From: an uncultured Dehalococcoidia bacterium
Lineage (GTDB): Bacteria; Chloroflexota; Dehalococcoidia; Lucifugimonadales; JAAXIE01
DNA: 64,000 bases
Direction of reading: 5' to 3'
NCBI GenBank assembly: GCA_951813255.1
Contig: OX638353.1
Location: 1,054,001 to 1,118,000, forward strand
The notes below the pieces were generated by a model. It saw only the letters and a list, made by a program, of their open reading frames with translations. It was not told the DNA's origin and made no database searches. The position numbers and the translations under genes were made by a program. Positions 33,199 to 42,358 of the stretch are shown piece by piece; position 1 is the stretch's first letter, and each line of letters begins with the position of its first letter.

Positions 33199-34605
33199 AT
33201 GGCTGACAATCATGACATCGCCCTGATCGCCCACCTCATGCGAAGGGCTGGTTTTGGCGAGACACACGCACAGTTGCAGGAGCGCGCCGCCAAGGGCTAC
33301 GAGGCCACGGTAGAGGAGCTCCTGAACCCCCAGCAACACGACAACGGCTTGGAGATCGACCTTGCCGAACGGTACTTCGTCGAGTGGAACCACTTCACCC
33401 GGGGCATACCCGAATACCACATGTTCCGCATGATAAACACCCGCACCCCACTGGAAGAGAAGATGATCCTCTTCTGGCACGGCGTCCTCTGTACCTCCGA
33501 CAGCAAGCTGCAGAGTCAACCGTCCTCCCATACCCAGTTGGAATTATTCCGCAACTATGGGATGGAGAGCTTCCACGACCTACTGCTGGAGATCTCTCGC
33601 GATCCCGCCATGGTCTACTTCCTCGACAACTGTCTCAGCCACAAGGGCGCCATCAACGAAAACTACGGGCGAGAGCTTCTCGAGCTCTTCTCCATGGGCG
33701 TCGGCATGGACGGTGAGTTCAACTACACCGAGGACGATGTTAAGGAGTGTTCCCGCGCCTTCACTGGCTGGACCATCGCCAACTCTATACCCGGCCAGCC
33801 CTATGGCCGTTACGATGCCCGCTTCGTATACAACCCCGCTGACCACGATGAAGGCGTCAAGACCTTCTTGGGAGAAACAGGTAACTTCGATGGTGAAGAC
33901 ATCGTCAACATCATTTGCAGGAAGCCCGCAGCAGCCCGGTTCCTCTCCCGCCACCTGTACAACTACTTTGTGGCCGACGATGTGGGCGTCCCCTCTTGGA
34001 TGGACACCCCGCCCGAAGACCCTGACACCATCAAGATGCTGGAGGACGAGTATTTCCGCTCCGGCTACAACATCCGCTCCATGTTGCGGGTGTTGTTCCA
34101 CTCCGATGCCTTCAAGAATGCCCGCTTCCGCCGCATCAAGAGCCCTGCCGAGACGGTCATCGGTATGATGCGCCTCATCGGAGACTGGCAGACGCCGAAG
34201 CCCGGCTTCGACTCTCTCTTCAACGAACTGAAGTACATGGGCCAGGAGTTCCTCAATCCCCCATCAGTCGAGGGGTGGCACACCGGCAGGGAATGGATTG
34301 ACGGTGGCACTCTTGTAGAGCGCATCAACTACTCCGCCGACCTCGTCGGCGATACCAGTTTCCCCGGCGTTCAGGACATCATCCAAGCTGTGGCCTCCGA
34401 GGGCACGGTCGTATCACCTGAGGCACTGGTGGATGGTTGCTTACGCATGATGGGCTACTACGAACTCTCCCACGACACTCGCGAGATGCTGATAGCCCGC
34501 GCCCGGAATCGCGGTGAAATGCGCAGCGACAGCCCGCAATTCCCCGAACAGGTGGGCCAGACCCTCCAGATGATCGTCGCCACAAGAGAGTACTTGTACG
34601 CCTAG
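33199..34605 (+). CDS. DUF1800 family protein
   Basis: A 468-residue protein starting with HLMRRAGFGETHAQLQ, the standard DUF1800 start, with NYGRELLELFSMGVG, YTEDDVKECSRAFTGW and PPSVEGWHTGREWIDG. The function of DUF1800 is not established. Family proteins are nearly always next to a DUF1501 gene, as here (35187), but two HicAB genes separate them. There is no signal peptide, although many homologues carry a Tat signal on the partner. AGGAGA precedes the ATG. Confidence 0.9.
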   Translation: MADNHDIALIAHLMRRAGFGETHAQLQERAAKGYEATVEELLNPQQHDNGLEIDLAERYFVEWNHFTRGIPEYHMFRMINTRTPLEEKMILFWHGVLCTSDSKLQSQPSSHTQLELFRNYGMESFHDLLLEISRDPAMVYFLDNCLSHKGAINENYGRELLELFSMGVGMDGEFNYTEDDVKECSRAFTGWTIANSIPGQPYGRYDARFVYNPADHDEGVKTFLGETGNFDGEDIVNIICRKPAAARFLSRHLYNYFVADDVGVPSWMDTPPEDPDTIKMLEDEYFRSGYNIRSMLRVLFHSDAFKNARFRRIKSPAETVIGMMRLIGDWQTPKPGFDSLFNELKYMGQEFLNPPSVEGWHTGREWIDGGTLVERINYSADLVGDTSFPGVQDIIQAVASEGTVVSPEALVDGCLRMMGYYELSHDTREMLIARARNRGEMRSDSPQFPEQVGQTLQMIVATREYLYA

Positions 34606-34621
34606 CCTGTACGCCTATAAG

Positions 34622-34825
34622 GTGGAACTTGACCGAGAAAAGATACGCAGACGATTGGAGCGCGAGGGTTGGTTCCTAGCTCGCAACGCGGGCAGTCATG
34701 ACATCTACAAACATCAAGGCTTGCGGGACATAGTACCGCTACCTCGGCATAGGGGCGACTTGGCCAAAGGAACGGCTGCCTCGATTCACAAGAAGGCCGG
34801 ATGGCCTCTGGAGGAGCCATGGTAA
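34622..34825 (+). CDS. hicA: HicA-family mRNA interferase toxin
   Basis: A 67-residue HicA: KIRRRLEREGWFLARNAGSHDIYKHQG with the catalytic His in GSHDIY, then VPLPRHRGDLAKGTAASIHKKAGW. It cuts mRNA and is neutralised by HicB. The start is GTG at 34622, 17 bases after the DUF1800 stop. Its last seven bases overlap the hicB start (ATG-G-TAA). It appears intact. Confidence 0.9.
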   Translation: MELDREKIRRRLEREGWFLARNAGSHDIYKHQGLRDIVPLPRHRGDLAKGTAASIHKKAGWPLEEPW

Positions 34826-35094
34826 CTTACCCCGCGGTAGTCGAGTGGGATGATTATGCTGGAGCCTACGGAGTAGTATTCCCTGATCTCAGCATAGGCG
34901 CAATGGGAGACACTTGGGAAGAAGCAATGGTGAATGCTGAGTCTATGCTAGGGGATTACGTCTTTGAAATGGAGAAAGAAGGCTGGCCCTTTGCCAGCCC
35001 CAGCCCTGTGGAATCAGTAGGGGTACCCCAAGGCCAGACTTTGGTCTCCATACCCTTAGTCCGGTCTGCTCACCCCGGGGCAGCCACCAGATAG
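34819..35094 (+). CDS. hicB: HicB-family antitoxin
   Basis: A 91-residue HicB with VTYPAVVEWDDYAGAYGVVF and the WEEAMVNAESMLGDYVFEME helix, which together form the partial RNase-H-like fold. ATG at 34819 with GAGGAG just upstream is preferred to the in-frame start 18 bases earlier. It overlaps hicA, so translation is coupled. No C-terminal DNA-binding domain is evident. It lies between DUF1800 and DUF1501 on the same strand, so all four genes may share a transcript. Confidence 0.88.
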   Translation: MVTYPAVVEWDDYAGAYGVVFPDLSIGAMGDTWEEAMVNAESMLGDYVFEMEKEGWPFASPSPVESVGVPQGQTLVSIPLVRSAHPGAATR

Positions 35095-35186
35095 TCGGGC
35101 AGACTGACGTTATAACGCTTATCCAGGTTGTATGACTAAGCATAGCTAATGGCACTCAAGTGTCGCACCGGTGAGAAGGAGGAAAC

Positions 35187-36323
35187 GTGGCAGATAACAA
35201 AAAGGATCCCGTCCTGGTAGTGCTTCAGATGTCGGGCGCTTACGATGCCCTCAACACCTTCATCCCCTACAGCGACCCGCTGTATGTGGACAACCGCCCC
35301 GTGCTCCGTGTTGAGCCCGAAGAAGTACTCGCCGTCGACGACAAGGTCGGTTTCAACCCAGCCATGGCCCCCCTCAAGGAGTTGTACGACCAAGGCAAAG
35401 TCGCCGTGATGCAGGGCATAGGCTATCCCAAGCCCATACGCTCCCACTTTCGGTCCATGGACATCTGGCACACCGCCGAGCCCGAGCGCATGGCCACCGA
35501 CGGCTGGCTGGGTCGCACCATCCGTGAGCTCGATCCCAACAAGGAAAACGTCCTCACCGGAGTCAATTTCGGCCGCGGTCTCCCTCGCGCCATGGCTGCT
35601 CCCGGCGTTTCCGTCGCTTCCGTGGGCAACCTTGAGACCTACGGCGTCCTCACCGGCATACAGGGAGAGGACCAGAGGGTCGAAGCCCTGGACATCTTCG
35701 CCCGCATGTACTCCCCTAGGATTGGCACCGGCCCCGTTAGCGAGTATCTCTCCCAGACTGGCCTCGATGCCCTCAAGGGCGCCGACATCCTCAGCACCGC
35801 CCCCGTGAACTACACGTCCAGTGTCGAGTATGGCGCTTCCCCCTTCGCCCAGTGGCTCAAGAACGTCGCTCAGGTTCACTTGGCCGGCTTCGGCACCCGT
35901 GTCCTCTACACCGGCTTGAACCCCGGCGCCTTCGACACCCACGCCAACCAGAACACCGCCATGCCCGCTCTCTGGCGCGACGTGTCCAACGCCATCAGCG
36001 ACTTCTACCACGACTTGGTTGAGCATGACGCCAGCGAAGAGGTCGTTACCCTCGTATTCACCGAGTTCGGCCGTCGTGTGAAGGAGAATGGCGGAGGGAC
36101 GGACCACGGCGCAGGCGGAGTCGCCTTCGTCATCGGCGACGCGGTCAAGGGCGGTCTCTACGGCGAGTACCCCTCCTTGGAGCAGGACAAGCTGGATGAG
36201 GGCGACCTGCAGTGGAACAACGACTTCCGCAGCACCTACGCCACCCTCCTTGAGAAATGGGTGGGCGTGGACTCCCACGGCATCCTCGGCGGCGACTTCG
36301 AGCAGTTCGACTTCATCCGCTAG
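35187..36323 (+). CDS. DUF1501 family protein
   Basis: A 378-residue protein with the DUF1501 order of motifs: LVVLQMSGAYDALNTF near the start, QGIGYPKPIRSHFRSMDIW near residues 79-97, PGAFDTHANQ and TLVFTEFGRRVKENGGGTDHGAGGVAF. This is a sulfatase-like alkaline-phosphatase fold of unknown reaction. Homologues usually carry a Tat signal, but none is present here. GTG at 35187 has AAGGAGG six bases upstream. It pairs functionally with DUF1800 at 33199. Confidence 0.9.
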   Translation: MADNKKDPVLVVLQMSGAYDALNTFIPYSDPLYVDNRPVLRVEPEEVLAVDDKVGFNPAMAPLKELYDQGKVAVMQGIGYPKPIRSHFRSMDIWHTAEPERMATDGWLGRTIRELDPNKENVLTGVNFGRGLPRAMAAPGVSVASVGNLETYGVLTGIQGEDQRVEALDIFARMYSPRIGTGPVSEYLSQTGLDALKGADILSTAPVNYTSSVEYGASPFAQWLKNVAQVHLAGFGTRVLYTGLNPGAFDTHANQNTAMPALWRDVSNAISDFYHDLVEHDASEEVVTLVFTEFGRRVKENGGGTDHGAGGVAFVIGDAVKGGLYGEYPSLEQDKLDEGDLQWNNDFRSTYATLLEKWVGVDSHGILGGDFEQFDFIR

Positions 36324-36392
36324 GCGCCTGCCAACGCAAGACTGGCAGCCAACAATAGAATCTATACCCACACAAGAATTGATGAGGCTAAT

Positions 36393-37427
36393 ATGGTCAC
36401 CCAAGTAGCGCCCGTAACCCTCCGATACAGCCATACCATAGGCCGCCAAGAGTTACGCGGGGGTAACGGCTTCTTCAACCCCGTTGCCATAACCCGCGGA
36501 CACGACGGCCGCATGTACGTCGTAAGCCGCGGTACCGACTCCGCCGCCCTGACGCCCTGCCGTCGCGTCACCGTCTTCAACGTCGACGAGGAATACCTCG
36601 GGCAGTTCGGCCGCAAGACCGGCCCCGACGAGTCCTACGACGATGCTCCCGATGGCACTTTCGTCTGGCCCACCGGCATAGCAATCGACTCTCAAGACAA
36701 CGCCTACGTCGCCGACGAATGGGCCAATCGCATCTCCGTCTTCAACAGCGACGGTGACTTCGTCAGCAAATGGGGGACCCTCGGTGATGCCGACGGCCAA
36801 ATCAATAAGCCCTCCGGACTCGCCATGGACCGGGACGACAACCTCTACGTAGTCGACAGCGCCAACCACCGTGTGCAGCGCTTCACTAAGGACGGCAGGT
36901 TCCTTGGCAAGTGGGGCTCCTTCGGCTCCGGCGACGGTCAGTTCAACCTGCCTTGGGGCATCGAAGTCGATCCGACGGGCGATGTCTACATAGCCGACTG
37001 GCGCAACGACCGCATCCAGAAGTTTTCCCCCGATGGCCGGTTCCTCATGATGTTCGGCTCTTCGGGCACGGCCGACGGCGAGTTCAACCGCCCAACATCA
37101 GTCGCAGTGGACAAGGATGGCACAATTTACGTGACCGACTTCCGCAACGACCGGCTCCAGGTGTTCGACCGCGACGGCGCTTTCATCAACAAACTATTCG
37201 GAGAGGCCACCCTATCCAAGTGGGGGCTCGAACGGGTCCAGATCGACCCCTCCATGATGCGCGGCAGACAACTGGCCCAAGGCTTGGAAGAGCGGGAGAA
37301 GCCCTTCCAAGGCCCCGTCGGCGTAGAGGTCGACGACGATGGCCGCGTCTACGTAGCCGAAGTGGCCCGCCACCGGGTGCAGGTCTTCCACAGGCAGCCC
37401 AGCACATTCCTCGGCGGACCGCTTTAG
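36393..37427 (+). CDS. NHL-repeat beta-propeller protein
   Basis: A 344-residue protein made of about six NHL repeats. Clear units are FVWPTGIAIDSQDNAYVADE, SGLAMDRDDNLYVVDSANHR, GIEVDPTGDVYIADWRNDR and SVAVDKDGTIYVTDFRNDR, each followed by VQRF, IQKF or LQVF. NHL propellers bind proteins or nucleic acids, or form peptidyl-alpha-hydroxyglycine lyase-like enzymes. No signal peptide is seen. It follows DUF1501 after 69 bases on the same strand. Confidence 0.88.
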   Translation: MVTQVAPVTLRYSHTIGRQELRGGNGFFNPVAITRGHDGRMYVVSRGTDSAALTPCRRVTVFNVDEEYLGQFGRKTGPDESYDDAPDGTFVWPTGIAIDSQDNAYVADEWANRISVFNSDGDFVSKWGTLGDADGQINKPSGLAMDRDDNLYVVDSANHRVQRFTKDGRFLGKWGSFGSGDGQFNLPWGIEVDPTGDVYIADWRNDRIQKFSPDGRFLMMFGSSGTADGEFNRPTSVAVDKDGTIYVTDFRNDRLQVFDRDGAFINKLFGEATLSKWGLERVQIDPSMMRGRQLAQGLEEREKPFQGPVGVEVDDDGRVYVAEVARHRVQVFHRQPSTFLGGPL

Positions 37428-37469
37428 TCCCCGCAAACTCTGCCCCAACCTTTGAAACACAAGAAAAAG

Positions 37470-37497
37470 GCCCCCTCAGCAGTTGAGGGGGCTCTTC
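37470..37497 (+). terminator. Intrinsic terminator
   Basis: GCCCCCTCA (37470-37478) pairs with TGAGGGGGC (37484-37492) around a five-base loop, followed by TCTTC. An A-run precedes it, so it can also act on leftward transcripts of msrA. Confidence 0.8.
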
Positions 37498-37540
37498 ATT
37501 ACATAGGATCGGATCGGCCGGTGCCGATTTAGAACCGGTG

Positions 37541-38077
37541 CTACCGGCGAATTCGCTCAGGGAACTTGCCCCTCAGCTTCGCCAGCTTGGGGTCAATCAC
37601 AAACTGACAGTACATCCCCGAGGAGTTCCGCGCGTAGAACTGCTGGTGGTACTTCTCAGCCTCATAGAACTTGTCCAGAGGTTCCACCGTCGTCACAACG
37701 GGCTTGCCCTCAACCCCTGTATCATTCAGTTCTGAGATCATCGCCTCAGCTTGGGCCTTCTGTTCCGCGTTGGAGTAGAGCACAGTGGAGCGGTATTGAG
37801 TCCCGACATCCGCCCCTTGCCGGTTGAGCGTCGTCGGATCGTGGGTGGCGAAGAACACTGCCATCAACTGGTCGAAAGAGACCTCGTCCGGGTCAAATTT
37901 GATCTCCACTACCTCGGCGTGGCCTGTCGTGCCGGTGCACACCTGCTCATAAGTGGGGTCAGGTACACCGCCTCCGGCATAGCCCGGAAGCACCGACGTC
38001 ACCCCCTTCACGTCGAGGAACACCGCCTCGGTGCACCAAAAGCATCCCCCGCCGAATACCGCAGTCTCCGTTGTCAT
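37541..38077 (-). CDS. msrA: Peptide-methionine (S)-S-oxide reductase MsrA
   Basis: A 178-residue MsrA with catalytic Cys12 in GGGCFWC, YAGG, GHAEVVEI and FFATHDPTTLNRQGADVGTQY, all standard. It repairs oxidised methionine residues using thioredoxin. The C-terminal YCQF supplies a possible resolving cysteine. No fused MsrB is present. It is divergent from the SDR gene at 38219. Confidence 0.97.
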   Translation of the reverse strand: MTTETAVFGGGCFWCTEAVFLDVKGVTSVLPGYAGGGVPDPTYEQVCTGTTGHAEVVEIKFDPDEVSFDQLMAVFFATHDPTTLNRQGADVGTQYRSTVLYSNAEQKAQAEAMISELNDTGVEGKPVVTTVEPLDKFYEAEKYHQQFYARNSSGMYCQFVIDPKLAKLRGKFPERIRR

Positions 38078-38145
38078 CGCGACTTCCCCCTGCTTACGTT
38101 ACGGTTTCCTTCTCTTTCCTCATTCTACCAGAAGGCGCTCGCCCG

Positions 38146-38174
38146 TTGACCGGCCGTTAGCATGATGCTAGCGT
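38146..38174 (+). promoter_or_regulatory. Candidate sigma-70 type promoter
   Basis: TTGACC (38146-38151), a 17-base spacer ending ATGC and TAGCGT (38169-38174) lie 44 bases before the SDR start. Confidence 0.45.
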
Positions 38175-38218
38175 GAGCATGAACATGCCCTACCGTAGGG
38201 TCTGGAAAGGAACTCACA

Positions 38219-38980
38219 ATGGCAGGCAGCTTGCAGGACAGGATAGCCTTGGTTACCGGAGCGGGCTCCGGCATCGGACGAGCCTCCTCCTTGGCCTTTG
38301 CCCGGGAAGGCGCAAAAGTCGCTGTGGTCGACATAACCGCCGGCGGCGACGAGACAGTCCGCATGATTCAGGACACCGGCGGCGAGGCCTTCTTCATCCA
38401 AGCCGACATGTCCCAACGGGAGCAGGTCGAGGCCATGGTGCAGCGGGTCATCGATACCTACGGTCGCATCGACTGCGCCCACAACAACGCTGGCATAGCC
38501 GGCGACGACCGCTCCCTCACCCACGAGTACTCCGAGGAAGAATGGGACAAACTGATGGACCTCAACCTTAAGGGCGTCTGGCTCTGCATGAAGAACGAGA
38601 TACCCCACATGCTCCATCAGGGAAAGGGCGCCATCGTCAACACCGCTTCCATCGCCGGCCTCATCGGAATGCGCATCAACGCCGCCTACATCGCCAGCAA
38701 GCATGGCGTCAACGGCCTCACCAAAATCGCCGCCTTGGAATACGCCGACAAGGGCATCCGCATCAACTCAGTATGCCCCGGATACATCCAGACCCCAGCC
38801 ATCGAGCGCACCATGTCCCGGTTCGCCGAATTCGAAGAGAAGGCCATCGCCAGCGAACCCATCGGTCGTATGGGACGTCCCTCTGAAATCGGCGAAGCTG
38901 TCGTCTGGCTCTGCTCCGATGCCGCCTCTTTCGTCACCGGCAACAACATGGTCGTGGATGGAGGTTACACCGCCCAGTAG
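38219..38980 (+). CDS. Short-chain dehydrogenase/reductase
   Basis: A 253-residue classical SDR. TGAGSGIG at residues 13-20 binds the dinucleotide, with NNAG near 90, a catalytic Ser in NTASIAG near 143 and YIASK near 156. Asp following the second strand (VVDIT) suggests NAD preference. It oxidises or reduces an alcohol/ketone of unknown identity. AAGGA lies upstream of the ATG. It is convergent with the Rieske gene at 38991. Confidence 0.93.
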   Translation: MAGSLQDRIALVTGAGSGIGRASSLAFAREGAKVAVVDITAGGDETVRMIQDTGGEAFFIQADMSQREQVEAMVQRVIDTYGRIDCAHNNAGIAGDDRSLTHEYSEEEWDKLMDLNLKGVWLCMKNEIPHMLHQGKGAIVNTASIAGLIGMRINAAYIASKHGVNGLTKIAALEYADKGIRINSVCPGYIQTPAIERTMSRFAEFEEKAIASEPIGRMGRPSEIGEAVVWLCSDAASFVTGNNMVVDGGYTAQ

Positions 38981-38990
38981 GCGAACGGGC

Positions 38991-40247
38991 CTAGTCAGCC
39001 ACCATCAACTGCGCCCACCGCGTATAGAACCCACGCTGGTTGCCCTCGTTGTACCGGTCATGGCTCGCCCAAGCCGCAGCATCGGGATCGTAACCCTCGT
39101 GTCCCAGCCCCATCTCGTAATTCATCGGCAGCTTTCGGCTCATGGGCCCCCAAGCCGTCCGGGTGCATTCCTGCCAGTTGTCCTCGTCGTCCTGTTCGAA
39201 GCTACCTGAAGGCCCGAATCCGCGGGCCCCATACTTCCGCATAATCTCTTTAGTCTCAGGGGGAGCTGCTTTGTCCATGAAGCACCACGCCCAGACCTCT
39301 ATCTTGTCCGGGCCACGTGGATGCCAAACGCGAAAGGTGCGCGACACCGCCCGTAGCAACGAGAAGTTGGGGAAGACAGTGCCCACCACAGGAATCATCT
39401 TCTGAATGCGCGGCCCGAGTCGCTCCTGTATCTCTGGAAGAACCGACTCCTCATATGCCAGCAACTCCGGAATTGGCGGGTCCGCCGAGTCCGTCGGATC
39501 AATCGTAAGAATGCTATGCCCATTACCCGGCGACAGTTGTCTACCTCCCGGGTTCTGTCGTATGGTTCCTGCCCCTGTACTGAATCCCGTCCTTATGGCC
39601 GCGAGGTGCGTCCACGGCACATGGTATGAGTCTCCGGCGAAGTTCTCTGCAGGAAACTTCCAGTTGCACGGGATAACCCACTTGTGCATCCCCGGAAACA
39701 CCTCGATGCCACCCTCACGCCGGTCGAAGAACGCATCCAGATACCACTTCATCTCACCCAGATACTCATTCAGCGGAAGCGCATTCGAGTCGAACGTGGC
39801 AAACACCAGCCCTTTGTACGTATCCAACTGCGCCACCGGTGCCAGCCCCCACTTCGACGTATCCAACTCGTCGTAGTACGCCTCCTTCAGGCTCGGCACC
39901 GCAATCAGCTTTCCATCACTCCCATACGTCCATCCGTGATACGCACACACGAAAGCAGACGCGTTCCCCGAATCCGCCCGGCACACCCGGTTCCCCCGGT
40001 GCCTGCACACATTGAGGAAAGCACGAATCACCCTGTCCTGCCCACGAACCACCAGCACCGGGTCCTCTCCCATATACGTTGAGAAGAAGTCCCCCGGCTC
40101 CGGTATCTGCGTCTCATGGCACAGGAACAGCCAGCACTTGGCGAAAATGCGCTCCAGCTCCTGCCGGTAAATCTCGTCCTCAATGAAGATGCGCCTGCTT
40201 ACCAGCCCATGCTCCGAGTCCACCAACCCCTTGACATCCGTTGCCAT
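38991..40247 (-). CDS. Rieske aromatic ring-hydroxylating dioxygenase, large subunit (paralogue 1)
   Basis: A 418-residue oxygenase. Rieske ligands are C81 and H83 (CRHRGN) and C101 and H104 (CAYHGW). The iron site His209 and His214 lie in [13 protein letters not shown] at 40247 with GGAGGGGAG upstream is preferred over an in-frame start 45 bases earlier. The protein resembles aromatic-ring dioxygenase alpha subunits (biphenyl/naphthalene type) and is a close relative of 45096 and 47226, sharing blocks such as [11 protein letters not shown] and [13 protein letters not shown]. No beta subunit, ferredoxin or reductase is near. Confidence 0.93.
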   Translation of the reverse strand: MATDVKGLVDSEHGLVSRRIFIEDEIYRQELERIFAKCWLFLCHETQIPEPGDFFSTYMGEDPVLVVRGQDRVIRAFLNVCRHRGNRVCRADSGNASAFVCAYHGWTYGSDGKLIAVPSLKEAYYDELDTSKWGLAPVAQLDTYKGLVFATFDSNALPLNEYLGEMKWYLDAFFDRREGGIEVFPGMHKWVIPCNWKFPAENFAGDSYHVPWTHLAAIRTGFSTGAGTIRQNPGGRQLSPGNGHSILTIDPTDSADPPIPELLAYEESVLPEIQERLGPRIQKMIPVVGTVFPNFSLLRAVSRTFRVWHPRGPDKIEVWAWCFMDKAAPPETKEIMRKYGARGFGPSGSFEQDDEDNWQECTRTAWGPMSRKLPMNYEMGLGHEGYDPDAAAWASHDRYNEGNQRGFYTRWAQLMVAD

Positions 40248-40278
40248 GACTCCCCTCCTCTCGCCTGTGGGAGTATCC

Positions 40279-41109
40279 TTAGACCTGTCCATCCTGCTTC
40301 CGCCTAGCAGTCTCCTTGCATTTGCTTCGCATCAGAACCTTTTCACTGAAATCTAAGTCCCTGCCGATCTTGGTTCTGCAGCTCGCGAGCAGCCCCCTGT
40401 CTATTGCGGACGGGATGCTGTCCGATTCTCCCAAAGGGCAGATTGCGTCGACCTCCTGTGGCCTAAGTGGGGCCACAAATTCCCGTACCGCAGTTTCCAA
40501 GGCACTGGAAATATCTTCGTTCACCTGCGCCTCGCCCAATGATACAGGAGCGAGGGAGGGGGTATATGTCGGAGACTTTAGACTCAGGAATCTTGAAATA
40601 TCCGGTCCGTGCCATTCCGTGGTAGTGTCTGCTTCCTCTAGCAGCGCCCGAGATTGACTACCGCGACTGGGTACAATACCCAAGAGATGTACTCGGACAC
40701 CGAAGCTCTGCGCAATCACGACACCGATTCTCAAGTCTTCATCGCCAGAGAGAAGGACTGCATCCGTAATCGCATGATTGCGAGCGAGTTCTACAAGGTC
40801 AGTGACGATGAGTGAATCGACACCTTTCTGCTGCCCGTGCACATTGACTATCCCCAGCCTCAGCTTTACATCTTCAGTCTCCGCTAGCCGCTCTTGATCC
40901 CTCGACCTCTCCCCTTTCAGCAAACCGTCGTACCAATAGATACGCAAAACAGAGGCCTGTAGGGACTTGGCCGAAGCTATCTCATGCAACGCTTTTATGG
41001 CCTCGGACGGGTTCAACTCGACATCAGGGCGTTTTGCGCCTCCAAGAGCTTTGGAGCCTTGGGAATACAAATATCCAGCATCCACAAATACTGCGGACCG
41101 CAACGACAC
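40279..41109 (-). CDS. NYN-domain (PIN-like) ribonuclease protein
   Basis: A 276-residue protein with an N-terminal NYN domain: VFVDAGYLY near residues 6-14, [15 protein letters not shown] and [10 protein letters not shown], which supply the acidic residues of this RNase fold. A C-terminal region of about 100 residues has no recognised domain. GTG at 41109 is chosen because the longer frame (from 41205) would run through a strong terminator hairpin at 41120-41150; TTG at 41103 is an alternative. NYN proteins act in RNA decay or defence. DNA here is less C-biased than its neighbours. Confidence 0.75.
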   Translation of the reverse strand: MSLRSAVFVDAGYLYSQGSKALGGAKRPDVELNPSEAIKALHEIASAKSLQASVLRIYWYDGLLKGERSRDQERLAETEDVKLRLGIVNVHGQQKGVDSLIVTDLVELARNHAITDAVLLSGDEDLRIGVVIAQSFGVRVHLLGIVPSRGSQSRALLEEADTTTEWHGPDISRFLSLKSPTYTPSLAPVSLGEAQVNEDISSALETAVREFVAPLRPQEVDAICPLGESDSIPSAIDRGLLASCRTKIGRDLDFSEKVLMRSKCKETARRKQDGQV

Positions 41110-41119
41110 ACCCCTAATC

Positions 41120-41150
41120 AAAAAATATGAGGGTTCCCGAAGGAACCCTC
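41120..41150 (-). terminator. Leftward intrinsic terminator or attenuator before the NYN gene
   Basis: On the minus strand GAGGGTTCC pairs with GGAACCCTC (9 bp) around a TTCG tetraloop, followed by ATATTTTTT, a textbook terminator. The only gene in that direction starts 11 bases downstream, and no minus-strand gene lies upstream for at least 1.2 kb. A small hairpin, ATAGACTA/TAGTCTAT, occurs about 50 bases earlier in the same leader (41207-41229). Confidence 0.75.
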
Positions 41151-41273
41151 GACTATTTAGCTCACGCTCCAACTCTATAACTATCGGGAGTCGCTGAGCC
41201 TTCATAGACTAGCAGGATTAGTCTATACCGTCAACCTTACTCGCATCGGTCAGCGATAGACCTTTCTGTCAGT

Positions 41274-41302
41274 TGACTCCCATCTCGCACGATGCTAACT
41301 TG
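41274..41302 (+). promoter_or_regulatory. Candidate sigma-70 type promoter
   Basis: TTGACT (41274-41279), a 17-base spacer ending ATGC and TAACTT (41297-41302) lie 32 bases before the MetE-like ATG. Confidence 0.5.
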
Positions 41303-41334
41303 CCGCCACCTAACTTCACTAGAAGGACCAACCC

Positions 41335-42351
41335 ATGGACCTGCCACCCGTAGCAGCAACCACCGTCGGGAGCTTCCCCCGCCCTCAATGGCTGGCCCAG
41401 TCCGAAGGTACCAGCGTCGCCTTCTCCCTGAGCGGTGACGCCCTCCGGCAGGCCCAAGATGATGCCACTGAACTGGCAATTCGCCGACAGGAAGACATCG
41501 GCCTCGACCTCATCACCGACGGGGAACAGAGACGCACCCAGTTCATCAACCACATCCTGGCCTCTTGGAACGGCATAGACCTCCAGCGCCAGCGTCCCAA
41601 GAGCATCCGCCGCCGCATCGGAGTCGAGCGTCCCGTACCCATAGTGACGGGACAGGTGCGACGCCAACGCGCCGCCGTGGTCGACGACCTCAAATTCGCC
41701 AAGGCCAGCACCAAACGCCCCCTGAAGATGGCGGTACCTGGCCCCATGACAGTGGTGGATACCACTTACGACGAGGCCTACGGCAATGAGGAGACCTTGG
41801 CCATGGACGTCGCAGTAGCACTGAACCAGGAACTAATGGACCTGCAGGCTGCTGGTTGCGACATCGTCCAGATAGACGAGCCCGCCATGACCCGCTACCA
41901 CGAAAAGGTAGCCGCCTACGGCCTGCAAGCCCTGGAGCGGTGCCTCGAGGGCGTCACCATCCCTTCCATCGTCCACCTCTGCTACGGCTACCCCGGCACA
42001 GGTCCCAAGCAGCACGAATACCTGTACGACGACCTGCTACCCATGCTGATGCAGACCCACATCGGCGGCTTCTCCGTCGAGTTCGCCCGCAGCGGCTACG
42101 ACCCCTCCGTGCTAGCCCAATGCCGAGACCGTCTGGTAATGCTCGGCTGCTTGGATCCCGGCGACACCCCGGTAGAGCCGGTGGACGAGGTGGTCGCGTG
42201 CGTACAAAAGGCCTTGCATCACGTCCCCGCCTCCAACCTGCTCATCGCCCCGGATTGCGGGCTGATGACCGTCAGCCGAGAGTTGGCGCAAGCCAAGTGC
42301 CAGTTGCTGGTGCAAGTCGCGGCCAGACTGCGCGACGAACTACAGGTCTAG
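41335..42351 (+). CDS. MetE-like cobalamin-independent methionine synthase, catalytic domain only
   Basis: A 338-residue barrel matching the C-terminal half of MetE, starting TTVGSFPRP. The MetE zinc ligands are visible: His and Cys in HLCYGYPG, Glu in SVEFARSGYD and Cys in APDCGL. DEPAMTRYHEK carries the substrate-side Asp-Glu-Pro. Full MetE has about 750 residues; this short form lacks the N-terminal folate-binding half, as in archaeal and core MetE proteins. The methyl donor may be a corrinoid protein or another methylated compound. AAGGA is upstream of the ATG. Confidence 0.87.
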   Translation: MDLPPVAATTVGSFPRPQWLAQSEGTSVAFSLSGDALRQAQDDATELAIRRQEDIGLDLITDGEQRRTQFINHILASWNGIDLQRQRPKSIRRRIGVERPVPIVTGQVRRQRAAVVDDLKFAKASTKRPLKMAVPGPMTVVDTTYDEAYGNEETLAMDVAVALNQELMDLQAAGCDIVQIDEPAMTRYHEKVAAYGLQALERCLEGVTIPSIVHLCYGYPGTGPKQHEYLYDDLLPMLMQTHIGGFSVEFARSGYDPSVLAQCRDRLVMLGCLDPGDTPVEPVDEVVACVQKALHHVPASNLLIAPDCGLMTVSRELAQAKCQLLVQVAARLRDELQV

Positions 42352-42358
42352 GCCTAGT

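Noticed and set aside
35136..36449. 437-codon open frame on the minus strand
   Set aside because: Shadow of DUF1501, which has full family motifs and a good ribosome-binding site.
41153..41229. tRNA-like or small RNA gene in the NYN leader
   Set aside because: Only two simple hairpins are visible; no cloverleaf or conserved T-loop sequence could be drawn.
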